DNA from: Bubalus kerabau
Lineage: Eukaryota > Chordata > Mammalia > Artiodactyla > Bovidae
Assembly: GCF_029407905.1 (NCBI RefSeq)
Contig: NC_073643.1
Coordinates: 39,218,501 to 39,282,500, forward strand
Reading direction: 5' to 3'
Length of the DNA stretch: 64,000 nucleotides
Positions 11,040-24,137 of this stretch are shown here, piece by piece (within the stretch, counting starts at the first letter, position 1; every line of letters begins with the position of its first letter). A program made the position numbers and the translations under genes. Below the pieces are notes generated by a model. That model made no database searches. It was given only the letters and a program-made list of their open reading frames with translations, and was not told where the DNA came from.

Positions 11040-11830
11040 AAGGAGAAATTGGATGGTGGACGTCACTTGAAATAAAGACTGAGATAATGACAGCGGTTTC
11101 TGTGATGAAAATTAGTGAGGTCCCCGACAAATCTTGGGATTTCCTAAGTCCAACCCCGAGAAGCCAGCGGCAGTGTCATTTGGTGTTCTGCAGGGCAACA
11201 AACGAGCTGTCGGCAGTTTGGAAATCCTGTGTTCCTGTCACCGGCGGCAGCCAGTTCTCCAGTTTACAGGAGCACAACAAGCCTCCACTCACTCCACTTC
11301 AGTGTCTCAGCAGGCCGGGCGAGTTATAATTGGCCTTAATTGGCACTTACAGGAGCTTTAACATTCCTTACCTGCTGCCAAGGAGCACTTGAAAGGGGGA
11401 GAAAGTATTTTCAAACTTGGAAATACCAAGCAATTCATTCAGCTGTGGGCCGGGACGCCTGCTGTCCAGAATCAGATTAGCTTCACCAAGAAACTGCTGC
11501 TGTGTTATTATCCCGCGCTCATTAGGTGCTCCGGCAGGATTAGGAGAGGTGGGAGATGAGAGCTTAAATGGGATCATTCACCTTGGGGGCTCATGGCACA
11601 CAGCCTTCCTCTGGTTGGCATCGTCAGCTCTGTTTGGTGGATGCGCCTTCAGGGCTTAGCCACACTTGGGATGTGTGTGTCCCTTTTCAGCTGTTCAGAT
11701 TGTTCAAAGGCAGCCAAATAAAGTATAACCTCATGGCCTGATTTACATAGGCTTTGTGTGAACCACAGTCTGACCTCAGCCCAGTCATTATTTGAGACAC
11801 AAAGTGAACACTGTTAAAAGGTGACCAATC
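11040..11830. promoter_or_regulatory. Non-repetitive block with paired TAATTGG sites; candidate conserved enhancer
   Basis: This stretch resembles none of the repeat families around it and is more balanced in composition than the intron. At about 11324-11344 it carries TTATAATTGG and TTAATTGG, two homeodomain-type TAATTG sites 12 bp apart. The open frame at 10883-11329 begins inside the MIR and is not taken as coding. Enhancer function is inference from appearance only. Confidence 0.25.
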
Positions 11831-12259
11831 ACACCAAATTCAAGGAGGATAATGAGATCAGAAGTAAAACTGACAATAGTTTTCACTGGCCCCACAAATG
11901 ATCTCAACAGAAATTGTTGTCTTCTACAAGTCTACACATTTTGCAAAGAGGAATCTCAGAACTAGATTTCTGCCCTAAGATAAATTCCAATCAGAGTGAA
12001 GAGAAATTTCCCATAAATGCCAGGAAAACTGTCTGTAGTTGTTTAAATGAATACTTGAAAAATCATCACTCCTTTTGAAAAACGTTTTGCCTCATATCAC
12101 ACAGTGAAGATACATGCTACGCTGGTAGTAAAAAAAGTTTGCCCTTGTTTGAGAAATGGGACTTCAAAGTCAAATTACTGTTAATCACATTTGTGAATAA
12201 ATGTGTAAAACACCCTAAGAGGCTTTAGAAAAAAACTGGAAGCTTACAAAAATAAATAA

Positions 12260-12960
12260 AATACTTACTCCTGGTGGCAGTACTGGCCTATGTGGCTAGT
12301 AGAGATACAAAGTATTAACAGACTTCTGGGAAAACAATCTAGTAACAGCTATAAACAAGGCAAAAAAAGTATCTTTTTTGATCCAGAATCCATTCCTGAG
12401 ACTTTTATCCCACAGAAACAAAATGAATGCATGTAGCCTTTAGCAGGTTGGCTCCTGCTGCTTTCTTCCTGGAGGTAAAAGGCAAGAAACAAAGTGAATG
12501 CCCACAGACAGAGGGCCTGGCTGAGGACAGGTTACGGCACAGCCGCACCTTAAAACCTTAGGCAACCATTAAAAAAGGGGATTTGTGTTATCCTGGGATC
12601 TGGATGGATTTCTTTGTGGTTTTGCTGAATAGAGGAGCAGCAGAAGTGTGCTTATTAACAGGATCCCTCTTTTGGTAAAAACTATGACCTGCAGCCCCTG
12701 CTAATGAAACATGGGATTATATGCGCCTGTAAAGAGTTATGAGCATGATAAAAATATAGAAGGATGTATACTAAGTTACACATGAAGAATGTACCAAGTT
12801 ACATAGATGGATTACAGAGTGGAGAGGACCAGTACAATTGGAGAAGGCAGGGAAGCAGAAAGAGCCAATGAGATAAGAAGGCAGTAGGCTGAACTGAAAA
12901 CAGTATGTTTGAGATTATTACACTTGGGAATCTACGTAAATATACATGACAGATGAATGC
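12260..12960 (+). repeat. Degraded L1 3'-region fragment, plus strand
   Basis: Order and wording follow mammalian L1 3' ends: 'gggaaaacaatctagtaaca', 'ccagaatccattcctgagac', 'cccacagaaacaaaatgaatg', 'ggcaaccattaaaaaagggg'. Heavily diverged. Confidence 0.5.
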
Positions 12961-13185
12961 ACCTCATATATTCAGGTGTCAATCAAAAAATCCATAAAGA
13001 AACTGACTCAAGTTTTCGTTAGAAAAAATGCACTGTGAAGAAAGCAGAAGAAAATTTTAAACAGCATGAAACTCTGGTATTAAATCAAAGGACTATCCTG
13101 ACTATGGTGCCTGTTTCATTTGTTTGGCTATGCAGACAGTCATTCCAGTAACATGACAAAGCACAGTAAGAATCACACAGTGTGT

Positions 13186-13396
13186 GCACAATAAGCCACT
13201 TTAGTCACGTCCAACTCTTTGCGAACCCATGGACTGTAGCCTGCCAGGCTCCTCTGTGCATGGGATTTTCCAGGCAAGAATACTGGAGTGGGTTGCTGTG
13301 CCCTTCTCCAGGGGATCTTCCCGACCCAGTGATCGAACTCTCATCTCTTATGTCTCCTGCACTGTCAGGCAGATTCATTACCACTAACATCACCTG
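13186..13396 (-). repeat. Bov-tA SINE, minus strand
   Basis: Reverse complement of the Bov-tA layout: 'ttagtcacgtccaactcttt', 'ggactgtagcctgccaggct', 'caggcaagaatactggagtg', then the tRNA-Glu-derived head ending 'gtcaggcagattcattacca'. Confidence 0.88.
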
Positions 13397-14355
13397 GAGA
13401 AAATGCCTATTAGCCACTCTTGTGAAACAACACCTTGATTTTCTAAAGCTCACTACAAATCTTCTACAGCAGGAGTTTTAACAATCTTTTAAAACTATCA
13501 AGCCTAAGAAGTAATGAAATAAAGTTCATACTGGAGTTTATTTTTTACCCTAGGAGAGTACAAATCAAGAACTACATCATGTGTGATAAGGGGCTGACTG
13601 CTTATTTTAAATTGAGATAGTTACCTTCCTTGATCTCTTTTCATTAACTTTCGAACACACAAGAGGAAAAGCTATACAATTTCTTTGAAGTTCAATTTGA
13701 GAACTGTTGACTTAAAGGCAAAACACAGAAGCAAAGCTAAATACTGGAATTTCTATACACACAATAAGCAATGAGGAAGGCAACAGGTGAATTCAACCTT
13801 TGCCCACTGTCCCAAACCAGTTGTAGAGGCCTGAACACTGCATGGGAGGCATTACCCCAGTCAGGTAGTAGGCGCTACTGCATTCAGAAGAGATTAAAAA
13901 AAAAAACTCCCTCTTCTGGTCAGACATAAGACCACAGCTAAACAGGGCCAACACAGCAGGTGTGTGCATATCTCAACTAGTCAACACTAGTCACAAAATG
14001 GCCTTGTGAAACAATGACTGTCAGGAGAAATATCTTTTAGCAAATAGAACTAAAATATGGATTTATATCCTGAAATGTCCTCTTCAAAATCTGAAGCACA
14101 GCCATCCTAATGATTTCTAGATGCAGCAGACAAGTCAAGAGTGGCACTGCTGAATAGTAATAATTTATTGATTGATTTATGCTGCTGGACACTCACATTT
14201 TCATTGTCTCATTCTGGTGACACAAATCAGAACTGTTGACGTTGTTCGTTAAATCAGAGTAGCACTAACCTGGAGGGCAGCTCTGATCAGCCTCCAGGTG
14301 GAAAATCAATCCACTGAGACACTGACAGACATTCTCAAAGAAGAATGCATGTGAT
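13397..14355. other. Intron, nothing recognised
   Basis: Unique AT-rich DNA; no repeat or exon signature seen. Confidence 0.5.
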
Positions 14356-14752
14356 AATGTAGCACTAACAATCTGAATGTCTACCAGTAGGGGACAGGTT
14401 AAGTTAAATACATTAAGGAAGTGAAATAATAGGCAATCTTTTTAAAAAAAAAAGGAAGTAATGTGCACTAACATGGAAAAATAAGCTAGATCACTAAGTT
14501 TAAAAAAGTGAACTTGTAATAAATCTAATTTTTCATGGGTGTGAGGGAACAAGAAACATACAGCCAAATATTGCTTTGTCCAGGGTCTAGACACATTCCA
14601 AGTGTTTATGTCAACCTGCGCCCCTGGAAAGTAAGATGGAAGAGATTTATTTACTTATTCTGGCTGCATATGTGTCCTCTGTTGTTGGTTCATGTTTTTC
14701 TTATATGATGTGCATTACCATGTTAATAATGAAAAAAAAAAAAACCCTCAAA
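14356..14752 (+). repeat. L1 3' end with A-tail, plus strand
   Basis: Typical L1 3'-UTR order: 'atctgaatgtctaccagtagg', 'ctaacatggaaaaataagct', ending in an A-run at 14731-14743. Confidence 0.55.
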
Positions 14753-15109
14753 TACATGTGTTTTTCCTTTTTAATTAGAAAGTTTCTACTACCCAAATGA
14801 GAGGATCCTTTTGTTTCCAGGTTTACATGACTAAATTACTGTTCCACTTTAAAAAGGCAACAAAAACCCAAAAAGAATAAATGACTCCAAAGTTTTGCAT
14901 CATTGCAATAACTATTTTCTATCTCTACAATCTTTAGAAAATGTCTAAAGATTTAATGCATATAATACATCATGACTTTTTGTTCAGGTCATCATACTTC
15001 ATTGAAAAAAAACAAAAAACAAAAAAAAGCCCATATACAAATTGAAATAACAACCCCATGATCCACAAGCTAAGTAAACCCATCCAGCTGCTTGTGAGCC
15101 ATTCTCTGT

Positions 15110-15832
15110 CCCTTCTTTTCCAGTTCATCAGCCGGCCCTGCTGGCCTCCTACTTCTGTGCTGATTCCTATTCCAGCCGCACCTTTCAGCCTCTGCTGCTG
15201 CTACCGCCCTGTTAGCCCAAGCATTCTCTCCAGATCCCGCCCTCACCTAGTCTACTGCAGTGGAGCCCACTAACCCTCCCCCTGCTTCTGCTCTTGTCCT
15301 CTGTTTCACAGAGCAACCACAAATCAGGTCAAGACCCTTTCTGACTCAAGAACCTCCAGTGACTTTGTACAGTCTGCACTGGCCAATCCAGATTCCTTTC
15401 ATTTGGCCCCAGCACCCCCTTCTCCAACTTTAACCTGGCCCCCTCTCCTCCCCGCGCATTACTTTTCTGCCTCCTCTCTGGCCTTCCTGCAGGATCTCTG
15501 CACCTGCCAGTTTCTCTGTTTGGAACACCGCTCCTCCAGATCTTCACACGGCTGGCTCTTTTTCATCACACACCTTCCACATCAACTCCTCCGAATGGCT
15601 TTCTTTGACTAAGCCTTACCTAAAGTGTCTTGCCCCATTTTTTCCCTGACATTAACCCAAGCCTTTATCACTATCTGAAATCATCTTATTTTACTTGATT
15701 TCATTCTATTCACTCCATCCTCCTTAAACAGAATATAAGCTGCATGAAATCAAAGACACTGCTTTCCTAGTTCACTGGAGAGAAATGCCTAGACAGGACG
15801 TACTCAATAAATATTTGCTTAATGAGTGAACA
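15110..15832 (+). repeat. L2 LINE 3' end, plus strand
   Basis: Follows the L2 3' end: 'cctccagtgactttgtacag', 'ttgactaagccttacctaaa', 'gaatataagctgcatgaaat', and the terminal 'actcaataaatatttgctta'. The open frames on both strands here derive from L2. Confidence 0.85.
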
Positions 15833-16737
15833 GTATCCTTGCCAATTTATGGTTTTTTTAAAAAGTCCCAAAGGCACAGATATTAATAAAGGCAAATATT
15901 TCAGTATAAAGAAAAATCAATGTATTTTATAACTAGAAGTTAAAATGTAGCTCCTACAAATGGCATAAACAATACCATTTAAAATATACATGCTGATTAT
16001 ATAACCAAGAAAAAAAAAGATAAACTTATATTAGTTAGGGACAAAGTGATCCTTTATCTGATGCTACTGAAGTTACTTGAAAATTTTAACTTGCACTGTT
16101 TGGCTGGTGGTAGAGAAAAACTGAATTCACTGCATTAATTTTACATCATGCTCTTCAGTGACAAGAAGCTTAGATCAAACAGTCAACTTGGAATTTCCTT
16201 CGAGAATTAAAGTAACATCTACCCTGACATTGCTCATGTTTTGATGTGCCTGCTCTGGTTTGCTCCCTTCCCTGGTTCAGCCCTTGGCTGCTGGAGAAAC
16301 GCCCAGCATACATCTTTGAAGCAAAAGAGTGAAGTATTTTTGGCTCTGCAACAAATTTCAGTCTTTATACTGACTGCAAAAATATGCCAACCAATTCGCC
16401 AGAGAAGCTACAAAATGTCATAAGGCTGGAACACAAAGGGAAGGAGCTTCGCTTTGGATATTTACTATGATTTAGGGTTAAATAAAGTGGAACAGGCCGA
16501 AGAGAAATCCAATGACTATGCTAAATCAAGTATCTACCTATGACCATTACGTCTTCAAATTAGTCAATGTTCTCTCTGAGGTAACAGGTTTACACTGCTG
16601 ACCCAGTCACTCTAGGCAAACTTTCAATTCCACCTGAGCTACAACATCTGTCATTAATGACAGTTTTGTGACATGTGGAATTCATTACATCTTCTCTAGA
16701 TTTTCCTTTAACTCTCTACATCCTTATTATATGCAAA
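15833..16737. other. Intron, nothing recognised
   Basis: Unique AT-rich DNA between the L2 and a BovB insertion. Confidence 0.5.
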
Positions 16738-16748
16738 AGAAACAGATG

Positions 16749-17148
16749 GTCAGTTCAGTTCAGTTACTCAGTCGTGTCTGACTCTTTGCGACGCCATGGA
16801 TGCAGCACATCAGGCCTCCCTGTCCATCACCAACTCCCAGAGTCTACCTAAACCCATGTCCACTGAGTCGGTGATGCCATCCAACCATCTCATCCTCTGT
16901 CGTCCCCTTCTCCTCTTGCCTTCAATCCTTCCCAGCATCACAGTCTTTTCAAATGAGTCAGCTCTTCGCATCAGGTGGACAAAGTATTGGAGTTTCAGCT
17001 TCAACATCAGTCCTTCCAATAAATATTTAGGACTGATTTCCTTTAGGACGGACTGCCTGGATCTCCTTGCAGTCCAAGGGACTCTCAAGAGTCTTCTCCA
17101 ACACCACAGTTCAAAAGTATCGATTCTTCGACACTCAACTTTCTTTAT
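16749..17148 (-). repeat. 5'-truncated BovB (RTE) LINE 3' end, minus strand, perfect 11-bp TSD
   Basis: A minus-strand frame reads the BovB ORF C-terminus: RRIDTFELWCWRRLLRVPWT, then QYFVHLMRRADSFEK and RMRWLDGITDS. The insert ends (plus view) in CAGTTCAGTTCAGTTACTCA, the characteristic BovB 3' tail. Identical AGAAACAGATG at 16738-16748 and 17149-17159 bounds it. Confidence 0.95.
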
Positions 17149-17159
17149 AGAAACAGATG

Positions 17160-19257
17160 TTAAGTAGACAGAAAATAAAGCCTGAAACATTTTATCTGTG
17201 TGAATGACACTGAATTTAGGAGTTTGATCTGTAAACTGGGAATAAAAACATCGATTCAGTGGGTCACTAAGAAGAGGAAATAAGATAATACAAAAACACT
17301 TTGTGAATAATCAAGTCCTACTACAAATTATCATGACTCTGTGTACTTTTAAATTACTATCAATCCTAAAAAGATTAAATTATCACTGAAAGTTTCAGAG
17401 TAGAGTAAGACCCAAACAACTGAAGAGAAAAAAGAAACATTTTTTTCTTTATCCAAAAACAAAGTTACTTAATAGCCAAATGAAACAACTCATTCAAAAT
17501 TCCTGAATCCGTTACTTTCTACACCTAACTCCATCAGATAACAAGAGGGAGAAAGTGTTTATTGAACAGCAAAACCTTTGCTCTGTGAAGCAGAGCCACT
17601 TAATTACACAATAGCAATCACTGGTCACAACTATGTTAAATTATTGTCAACAATGGGATTGGCATTTTTGCCAGAGACAGCACATGAGATGTCATACAGT
17701 AATATTTGTTTTACTCACACAGTCATGTTCTTTGAATCCAATTAATTAGCTCAAAAAACTGAGTAATTCCTATTTATTCATCTTCTGATGAAAATGATTT
17801 TTCAGAAAAATATAATTTATGCTAGCACCTAAAAAAATCCACCACCTTAGTGCATTAAGTCCCAACTATGCATGTGGCTGTTAACATTATAGGGTTTATA
17901 ATATCTACAAGTGGGGAAAGCTCTAAGATTGCAGAGGAGTGTCGGCGAAAGATACTTTCATGAAAAAGCCAGATTTATGACATCCCCATCTGTGAAGAGA
18001 GTCTGAGGGGCACATGTTCTACCCCAAGCCCAGACTTGCATGTCACTTACAGCAATGGGGAGACACACGACACATAATGTCAATGGATAAATGGCAAAGC
18101 ATACTTATCTGGGATCCTTATGCAGACCAACATCAGATCTGAGAATTCTGCTCCCTAGGTAAGGCATTTCCTAGACTAGGACTGGCCTCGGGAGACAGCT
18201 CCCTGAATAGCAGAGGAAACCAAATACCACAGCTTCAACTGATGTTTCCCCAAACATGGAGTAGGTATTGCTCTCCAACATTAACAACATTAAATCTCAA
18301 GTGAAAACTTACTCCCTTCCTAAATCTCCTTTACTTTTTGTGATAACATCACGCCACTCTGTGGATGACACTTGCCTAAAACGTGGTAGTCTCCCTCTAA
18401 CTAAGGCAGTAGGCCTCGGGGCTCAGTGCTGGTCCTGGCAAGAGTAGCAACAAAGAACTGAATCTTTTCACACTTAGCACCTATGGCAAAGGACATCAGT
18501 TTTCCCACTGATGACTCTAGTGAGGTTTTCTTTGTGAAAGATTTAAATAGAAGTGGTTTGATTTTAAGAAAAAAATTAAATGGAAGAAAATAAATCATAA
18601 AGAGGGGACAACTGGGGAAAAGGTGGCCACAGTACATGTGGTCGGACTCGGGGCCGAGCCACAAGGTGAAAAAGTGGGTCAGCCTAACTCATATGAGGCA
18701 AAATACTTCGGCAGCTGACATTCGAGCAGGGCTTCCATTAATTATAGAGATGCTAAACAGACGACCTGTCCAAGCTGAATTAACATCACTCATGTATTTC
18801 ACCTAGGTAGGATCAGCCCATGTCTGCCTAAGACAGGTTGACAGAAGTTATGGTATTTTTCACAAGCAAATTCAAATAGAAGCAGCAGGGTGCAAAGCAG
18901 TGCAGCACACAGCCTCTCAGAATCACCTACAAAGCTCCTTCAGCACAGAACCCCAGAGGCCCCCTGCAAGTCATCAGCTGACCCTACCTGTTCAGATCCA
19001 TAGTAAATGTATATAAATGGGGATACACAGTTTATGCTATTCAGGAGCCAATTTAGGGCCAACACACTTGCTGTGAACAAAAGTATCTACTCAGATCCCC
19101 AAAGAAAGGTGTTTCTGGCCACAGGGAATGTCATCATCTTAGTCCTCTTTCATACTTAAGGTTTCAGAGGCAATTACTGCAAGATTTCCAGGACATGATA
19201 CAAAAAGTTAAAAATCAGTTTAAAAAAAGCAGGGGCCTCCTCTCATGCCATCCTTGC
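17160..19257. other. Intron, no gene; possible relic DNA transposon near 18905-18990
   Basis: Mostly unique AT-rich DNA. The phrase 'ctctcagaatcacctacaaa' near 18915 resembles non-autonomous hAT relics but is too short to assign. Confidence 0.45.
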
Positions 19258-19345
19258 TAGACTCAACAAATCTCTGAGCGCCGATCTGCGTCAGTCCTAT
19301 GCCAAGCACGGGAATACAAAGCAGCCCCATGGAGGGAAGGGATTG
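19258..19345 (-). repeat. L2 LINE 3'-end fragment, minus strand
   Basis: 'ctcaacaaatctctgagcgcc', 'tatgccaagcacgggaatac' and 'aaagcagccccatggagg' are the reverse complement of the L2 terminus. Confidence 0.5.
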
Positions 19346-19962
19346 GCTGTGAATACAACGCATCCTGGCCAGCCCTTGGGTCACAATCAGCCGAGGGAGC
19401 CGTGTGGAATGCAGACCCCTAGGTCCTCTCTCTGGCTCCTCCCAGACCGCCAGTCTGCAGTGGGTAGGAGGAAGGGGCCACTTAGGCAGCTCCCCTTTGA
19501 TCTGGAAGCCCAAGAGGTTTTGGATCCACTGATTCAACTGTATGTTGAAAATCTGAAATTAGCAGTAAGACACATCTCACTCCTAAAAATACTGAAGAAC
19601 TAAAGAGAAGTACGAGGCAGCTGGGACTATTTCAAAACATTAAAACAACAACTAGAAAGCATGGTATTACTATACAGTTTCCAAGAGAGTCATCTATACG
19701 ACAAGAGTGATCAGACTGCAAAATGGAAATGCCAGAATGACACTACAGTCACTCACCATCACAGACCCAGTAGAAATCCTGGTGAATGGCAGCTCGGCTA
19801 GCAAAAAAGTACAGACACAACATTGCGGGTGTGGCTCCAGACCAGTGCAATATAGTGAACACTTAGTAGAGCAAGTCACACAAATCCTTTGGTTTCCCAA
19901 TACTTAAAGTTATGTTTGTGTCATACTGTAGCTTATTAAGTCAAAAGCATTATGACTTAAAA

Positions 19963-20072
19963 GAACTGGAGTGGGTTGCCATTTCCTTCTTCAGGGGATT
20001 TTCCCGACCCAGGGATTGAACCCAAGTTTCCTGCATTGCAGACAGATTCTTTACCAGCTGAGTTACCAGGGA
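19963..20072 (-). repeat. Bov-tA SINE fragment, minus strand
   Basis: 'ctggagtgggttgccatttc' runs through 'cccagggattgaacccaagt' to 'ctttaccagctgagttacca', the tRNA head and part of the A region in reverse. Confidence 0.88.
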
Positions 20073-20116
20073 ATAACAGGAATACTTTAGTTAAAAAAAA
20101 TAAAACTGTTTCTAAA

Positions 20117-20310
20117 GAGCTTCCCTCATAGCTCAGCTGGTGAAGAATCTGCCTGCAATGCAGGAAACCTGGGTTTGATCCCTGGGTTGGGAAGATCCCC
20201 TGGAGAAGGGAAAGGCTACGTACTCCAGTATTTGGGCCTGGAGAATTCCATGGAATGTATAGTCCACAGGGTCACAAAGAGTCGGACACCACTGAGCGAT
20301 TTCCACTTTG
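20117..20310 (+). repeat. Bov-tA SINE, plus strand
   Basis: Near full length: tRNA-derived head 'gcttccctcatagctcagct', box-B-like 'gggtttgatccctgggttgg', then the A region through 'gtcacaaagagtcggacacc'. It faces the fragment at 19963-20072 head to head. Confidence 0.92.
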
Positions 20311-22429
20311 TTTCTAAAAACGCTAACCATCATCTGAGACTTTAGCAAGTTGAAGCAGCAACAAAAATCACTGATCAAAAATCACAATAACACAGTAACA
20401 ATGAAAAAGTCTGAAATGTTTCAAGAATTCACAAAATGTGACAGAGACATGAAGCCAGTAGATGTGGTTGGAAAAATGGAGTCAAGGAGTTTGCTTGACA
20501 CAGAGTTGCTCCCAACTTTCAGTCTGTAAAAGACACACTCTCTGTGAAGAACAATAAATCAAAATGCAAGAAGTGAGGTTATGTCTGCAGGTCTCTCACT
20601 ATTTTGGGTAACAACCTGCTCACAAATTCAGAATAACATTATCAGCATGAACTGAGTGATAAGCTGTGCTGCTACTGTAGCTTCCTCCCTGTCACTGCCA
20701 GGCAACAGCGGTTTTAAAGGAACTGGCTGCTAAATTTTATAGCAACTGCTCATTTGTTCATAAAAGTCACAGATGAGTATCAGTAAGACATGAATTCACA
20801 GAAGACTGCCCACACATCTTCACCTAGTTCACCAGAAGATAAGACAGTAGAATCTCTCTTTTGGCAGGTGCCAGTTCTTCCCAATACAGTGATAAACAGC
20901 TTGCAATGGCTACTTAGAAATTTCTTAAATTTCAAAAACAGGTTTTGCTTTTAACTCTGGAAAATAAACATGTAGCAATAGGCCTTCTGGAATTATAGCT
21001 AAGGAGAATGGGTTGCAAATACTTCTTCCTGCTAAAACCCCTCACCCCAAAGACAGAAGACACAGTGGCAACACTGGGAATGGTTCTTGGTCCTGGCTTC
21101 CTGACCACCTCTCTTTTTCCAGATGAGTGAGCTATCACTCCCGAACTAGGCCAGGGACATCACATGGTGCCTTCCTCCACTTGATGAAGTTTCCCCCAGG
21201 CCCATACACCTAGCCATCTCCAAACCTCCTGTTTATTCCATCAGACTTCCCTTGGCTGCTGCCCCCAAAGAGGAACCTCCTTCTACATTTCCCAACTGAA
21301 TCCCTCTGTCAGCACCTGGCCCTCTTCTTTCCACCAGAGACCCTCTTGCCTCTTACAGCTTGAATAGCTCCCTTGCCACTAGAGGGACCAAAGCCCCCAC
21401 CCAGTGGCCTGTGTCAGCTGCACTTCCTGCCTGCCTTCAGAAGGCACTGGAATATGTACTGAGTCTTGCGTTCACACCACCCCTTCTTCTACTTTGGAAG
21501 TCAGCACAATTCCTTTGTCACTGAACATGTATCTTACTAGAAGATGCTATGTATGCTGCAGACGGATAGAGAAAAAGAGAAGAAATATGATTTCAAGACA
21601 CTCTCCCCTCCCCTACCTCAATCCCAATATACAGACATTCCTTCTATGAGAGACAGAGGAAGATAAAGAAAATCATCTCCAAGAAACGTGCTGTAACTGA
21701 GTGAAGTACTTCTGGAAGAGGGGACTAAGAGGGCCTCCTCCTGACTAGGGAAGGCCTGGAAGAAGGAACACCTCTAAGTGGGCTTGATGCAAACAGTAGC
21801 TGTTTTCACACTGCATCACTAAGCCAAATCACTCAGGTGTTAAAAACCCTGCAACAGGTTCCCACTGACATAGCAAGCCCGGGGTGTCTGATGGCACTGA
21901 ATCTCTCTGAGCAGCCCCAGCCTTGCCCTGGCACACAGCTCTTCCCCACGGGGTACATCAGCTCCGGCCAATGGAGACTCTGTGGAATACATTCCAGACA
22001 GCCTGGAATTTCCTGCCTCCGCGTTTGCTCCCATCAGCCCTGTGGCCAACCTGGCGCCACCAAATATGGCTGTGCAGTGCACAAACTGTGCTACTGTGAC
22101 GGCCCTGTCCATCCCCATCAAAACACACCCTATTTTAGAGGATCATAGGTGATTTTTTAAATATTTTCTGCATTTTCCACAATGGACATGTATTCCACAC
22201 CTAAAAACTGACGGGGACAAGTTGCACATGGGAAAAACAATCCATCCTACTCTTCGGAATAGCCTGATGTGAAGAAGGCTATTTCCTTTAAGAAGCCTAC
22301 CCTGAGTTATAGCACAAGAAGCAATCTGCACTCCTTCTTCTTAAGGTTTTAAACTGCTGTGTGCGTTTCAACACACATCTTTCTGTACCCACAGCAGCAC
22401 CTCTCCTCTCTCGCAGACCTGTCAAGTGT
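20311..22429. other. Intron, nothing recognised
   Basis: Unique DNA with a moderately pyrimidine-rich part at 21170-21420. Open frames at 21837-22148 on both strands lack splice context and similarity. Confidence 0.5.
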
Positions 22430-22630
22430 CAGGTATGCACAAGGGGCTACAGCACACTGCTGCACTTCATCCTCTCTGGGAACCAATGAGGTTGCTATCA
22501 CTGTCCCCACATTATAAACAAGAAGCTCAGGTTGGACAACTTGCTCAAGGCGAACAACTAACCTATGGTTCTTGCAAGTTTAGATGTAAATCCAGTCTGG
22601 TCTGGCTTCAAAACCCGTAACTCCAAAGCA
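22430..22630 (-). repeat. MIR SINE, minus strand
   Basis: 'ctatcactgtccccacatta', 'gacaacttgctcaaggcgaa', 'gtaaatccagtctggtctgg' follow the reverse MIR order. Confidence 0.7.
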
Positions 22631-24130
22631 CTCGGCAACTGGCTAACTCTCTTTTCCAATACCAGCCACTTGGAGTCTTAAGCAGGGAGACCATATCTTA
22701 TTCAGCTTGGTACTCACTCTGGTGCCTACTCAGGGGCCTCATCCAGAAGAGAAAACTCAAAGGACCTTTTTATGATTACAGAAAAGATTCCTTGGGGGAA
22801 AATGGTGGGATTTGTGATCGTGAAGGTGTGACTTCAAACAACGGCAGCCCAGCCCAACAGAAAGCCCTGCAGGTTCCAAGCTGGACTGTGCCTCCGGCCC
22901 TGCTGCTCCCATAGCCTTACTTTGGGGTCATCTTCACCTCTGAACTCTCTCCTGCTTCCACCCTCTTCCCACAGAATGCCCTAGCGAGAGAGATGGTCCT
23001 GGGTTCCTCCCTTACAGAAGCCTTCCAGTGCCCCCAGGCAGCTTCCTCCTTGCCTACAAGCCTGTACAGGAACAAGGGCCCCACCCAGAAGGCTGACTCT
23101 ACCTCCCTCACTAACTTTGCGAGCCTTCTGCAGGTCTGCGCGCTGGCGCTCCCCTCTGTCGCACACTTTCATTCCAGATCCCTGCATGGGTGACCCCCTC
23201 TCATCACTTAGGGCTCGGGTCACCAGGATCACCGCCTTAGAGGCCCTGCTTGAATGCTCTATTACAGAAAGACCCTGTTGCTATTCTCTGTCTCAAGTCT
23301 GTGTTTGTAGCTGTGAGGACAACAATGAAACAACTTGCAGTTTAAAAAAAAAAAAATATATATGTCCAGTTTTGCTTTTCTCTCCAGAGAGATTTTGAAC
23401 CCTGTGGAGGTAGAAATGATAACCACATCCCCATGCCTGAAACAAGGTGAGCACTCAAATACTTCTGAGTTGCTACTGACTCTAACTGGGTATAAAATTA
23501 AACTTTATGATCAGAACTTTTTTTTTTTTTACCACTATGACAATGCAAAACAACCTTATTTGGAGTCTCCCATGATTGACACCCAGTTAACAACAGGCCT
23601 GGAGTCTCACAGCCCAGGGAAGGCTCAGAGGTTCATGAAACCCCTGAAGTCACAATGCCTCATTTTAAGTACATGCACATTTTGATGGGGGAAGACAGCA
23701 TAGTTCCACCATATTCACAAATTAGAACATTAGATAGATTTAGAACTACTGAACTTGGACATTTCAAAATCACATTTCTTTTAAAAAGAGCCATGCCTCT
23801 ATACTCTGTATCTATATATAATTTTACCACCCACTAAATTCACAACCATGGGATCTAGAAGAAAACAAATATTTTACTCCACTGATGCAGTATTTCAATA
23901 AAGATTTTATGAAATACGTTTTTCCCCTAATTTTAATAAAAATCAGAAAAATGCACATTCCTTTCAAGAAAATTCAGAAAACACCTAACATCTGATAGGC
24001 ATTAACCCAATCAATGAATTAAAAACCTACTTCCTGACAGAGGGGAGGAGTAATATACCCCACCCATGCTGTCACAGCTTAATCCTGCTCTACCTTTTTA
24101 CCCTCTAATAATGATTTTTAAATGGTTAAG
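22631..24130. other. Intron just downstream of the ATXN7 exon
   Basis: No gene. GC-richer, CT-rich DNA lies at 22830-23250, possibly a decayed L2. An A-run is at 23342-23354 and a T-run near 23518-23530. Confidence 0.5.
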
Positions 24131-24137
24131 CACTTAC

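Noticed and set aside
10883..11329. 148-residue plus-strand open frame
   Set aside because: Begins inside a MIR, runs into unique DNA, and is not on the gene's strand; no recognisable domain.
20117..20190. tRNA-like head (boxes A and B) as a tRNA gene
   Set aside because: It is the tRNA-derived 5' part of a Bov-tA SINE continuing into the BovB-derived A region, as in the other Bov-tA copies.
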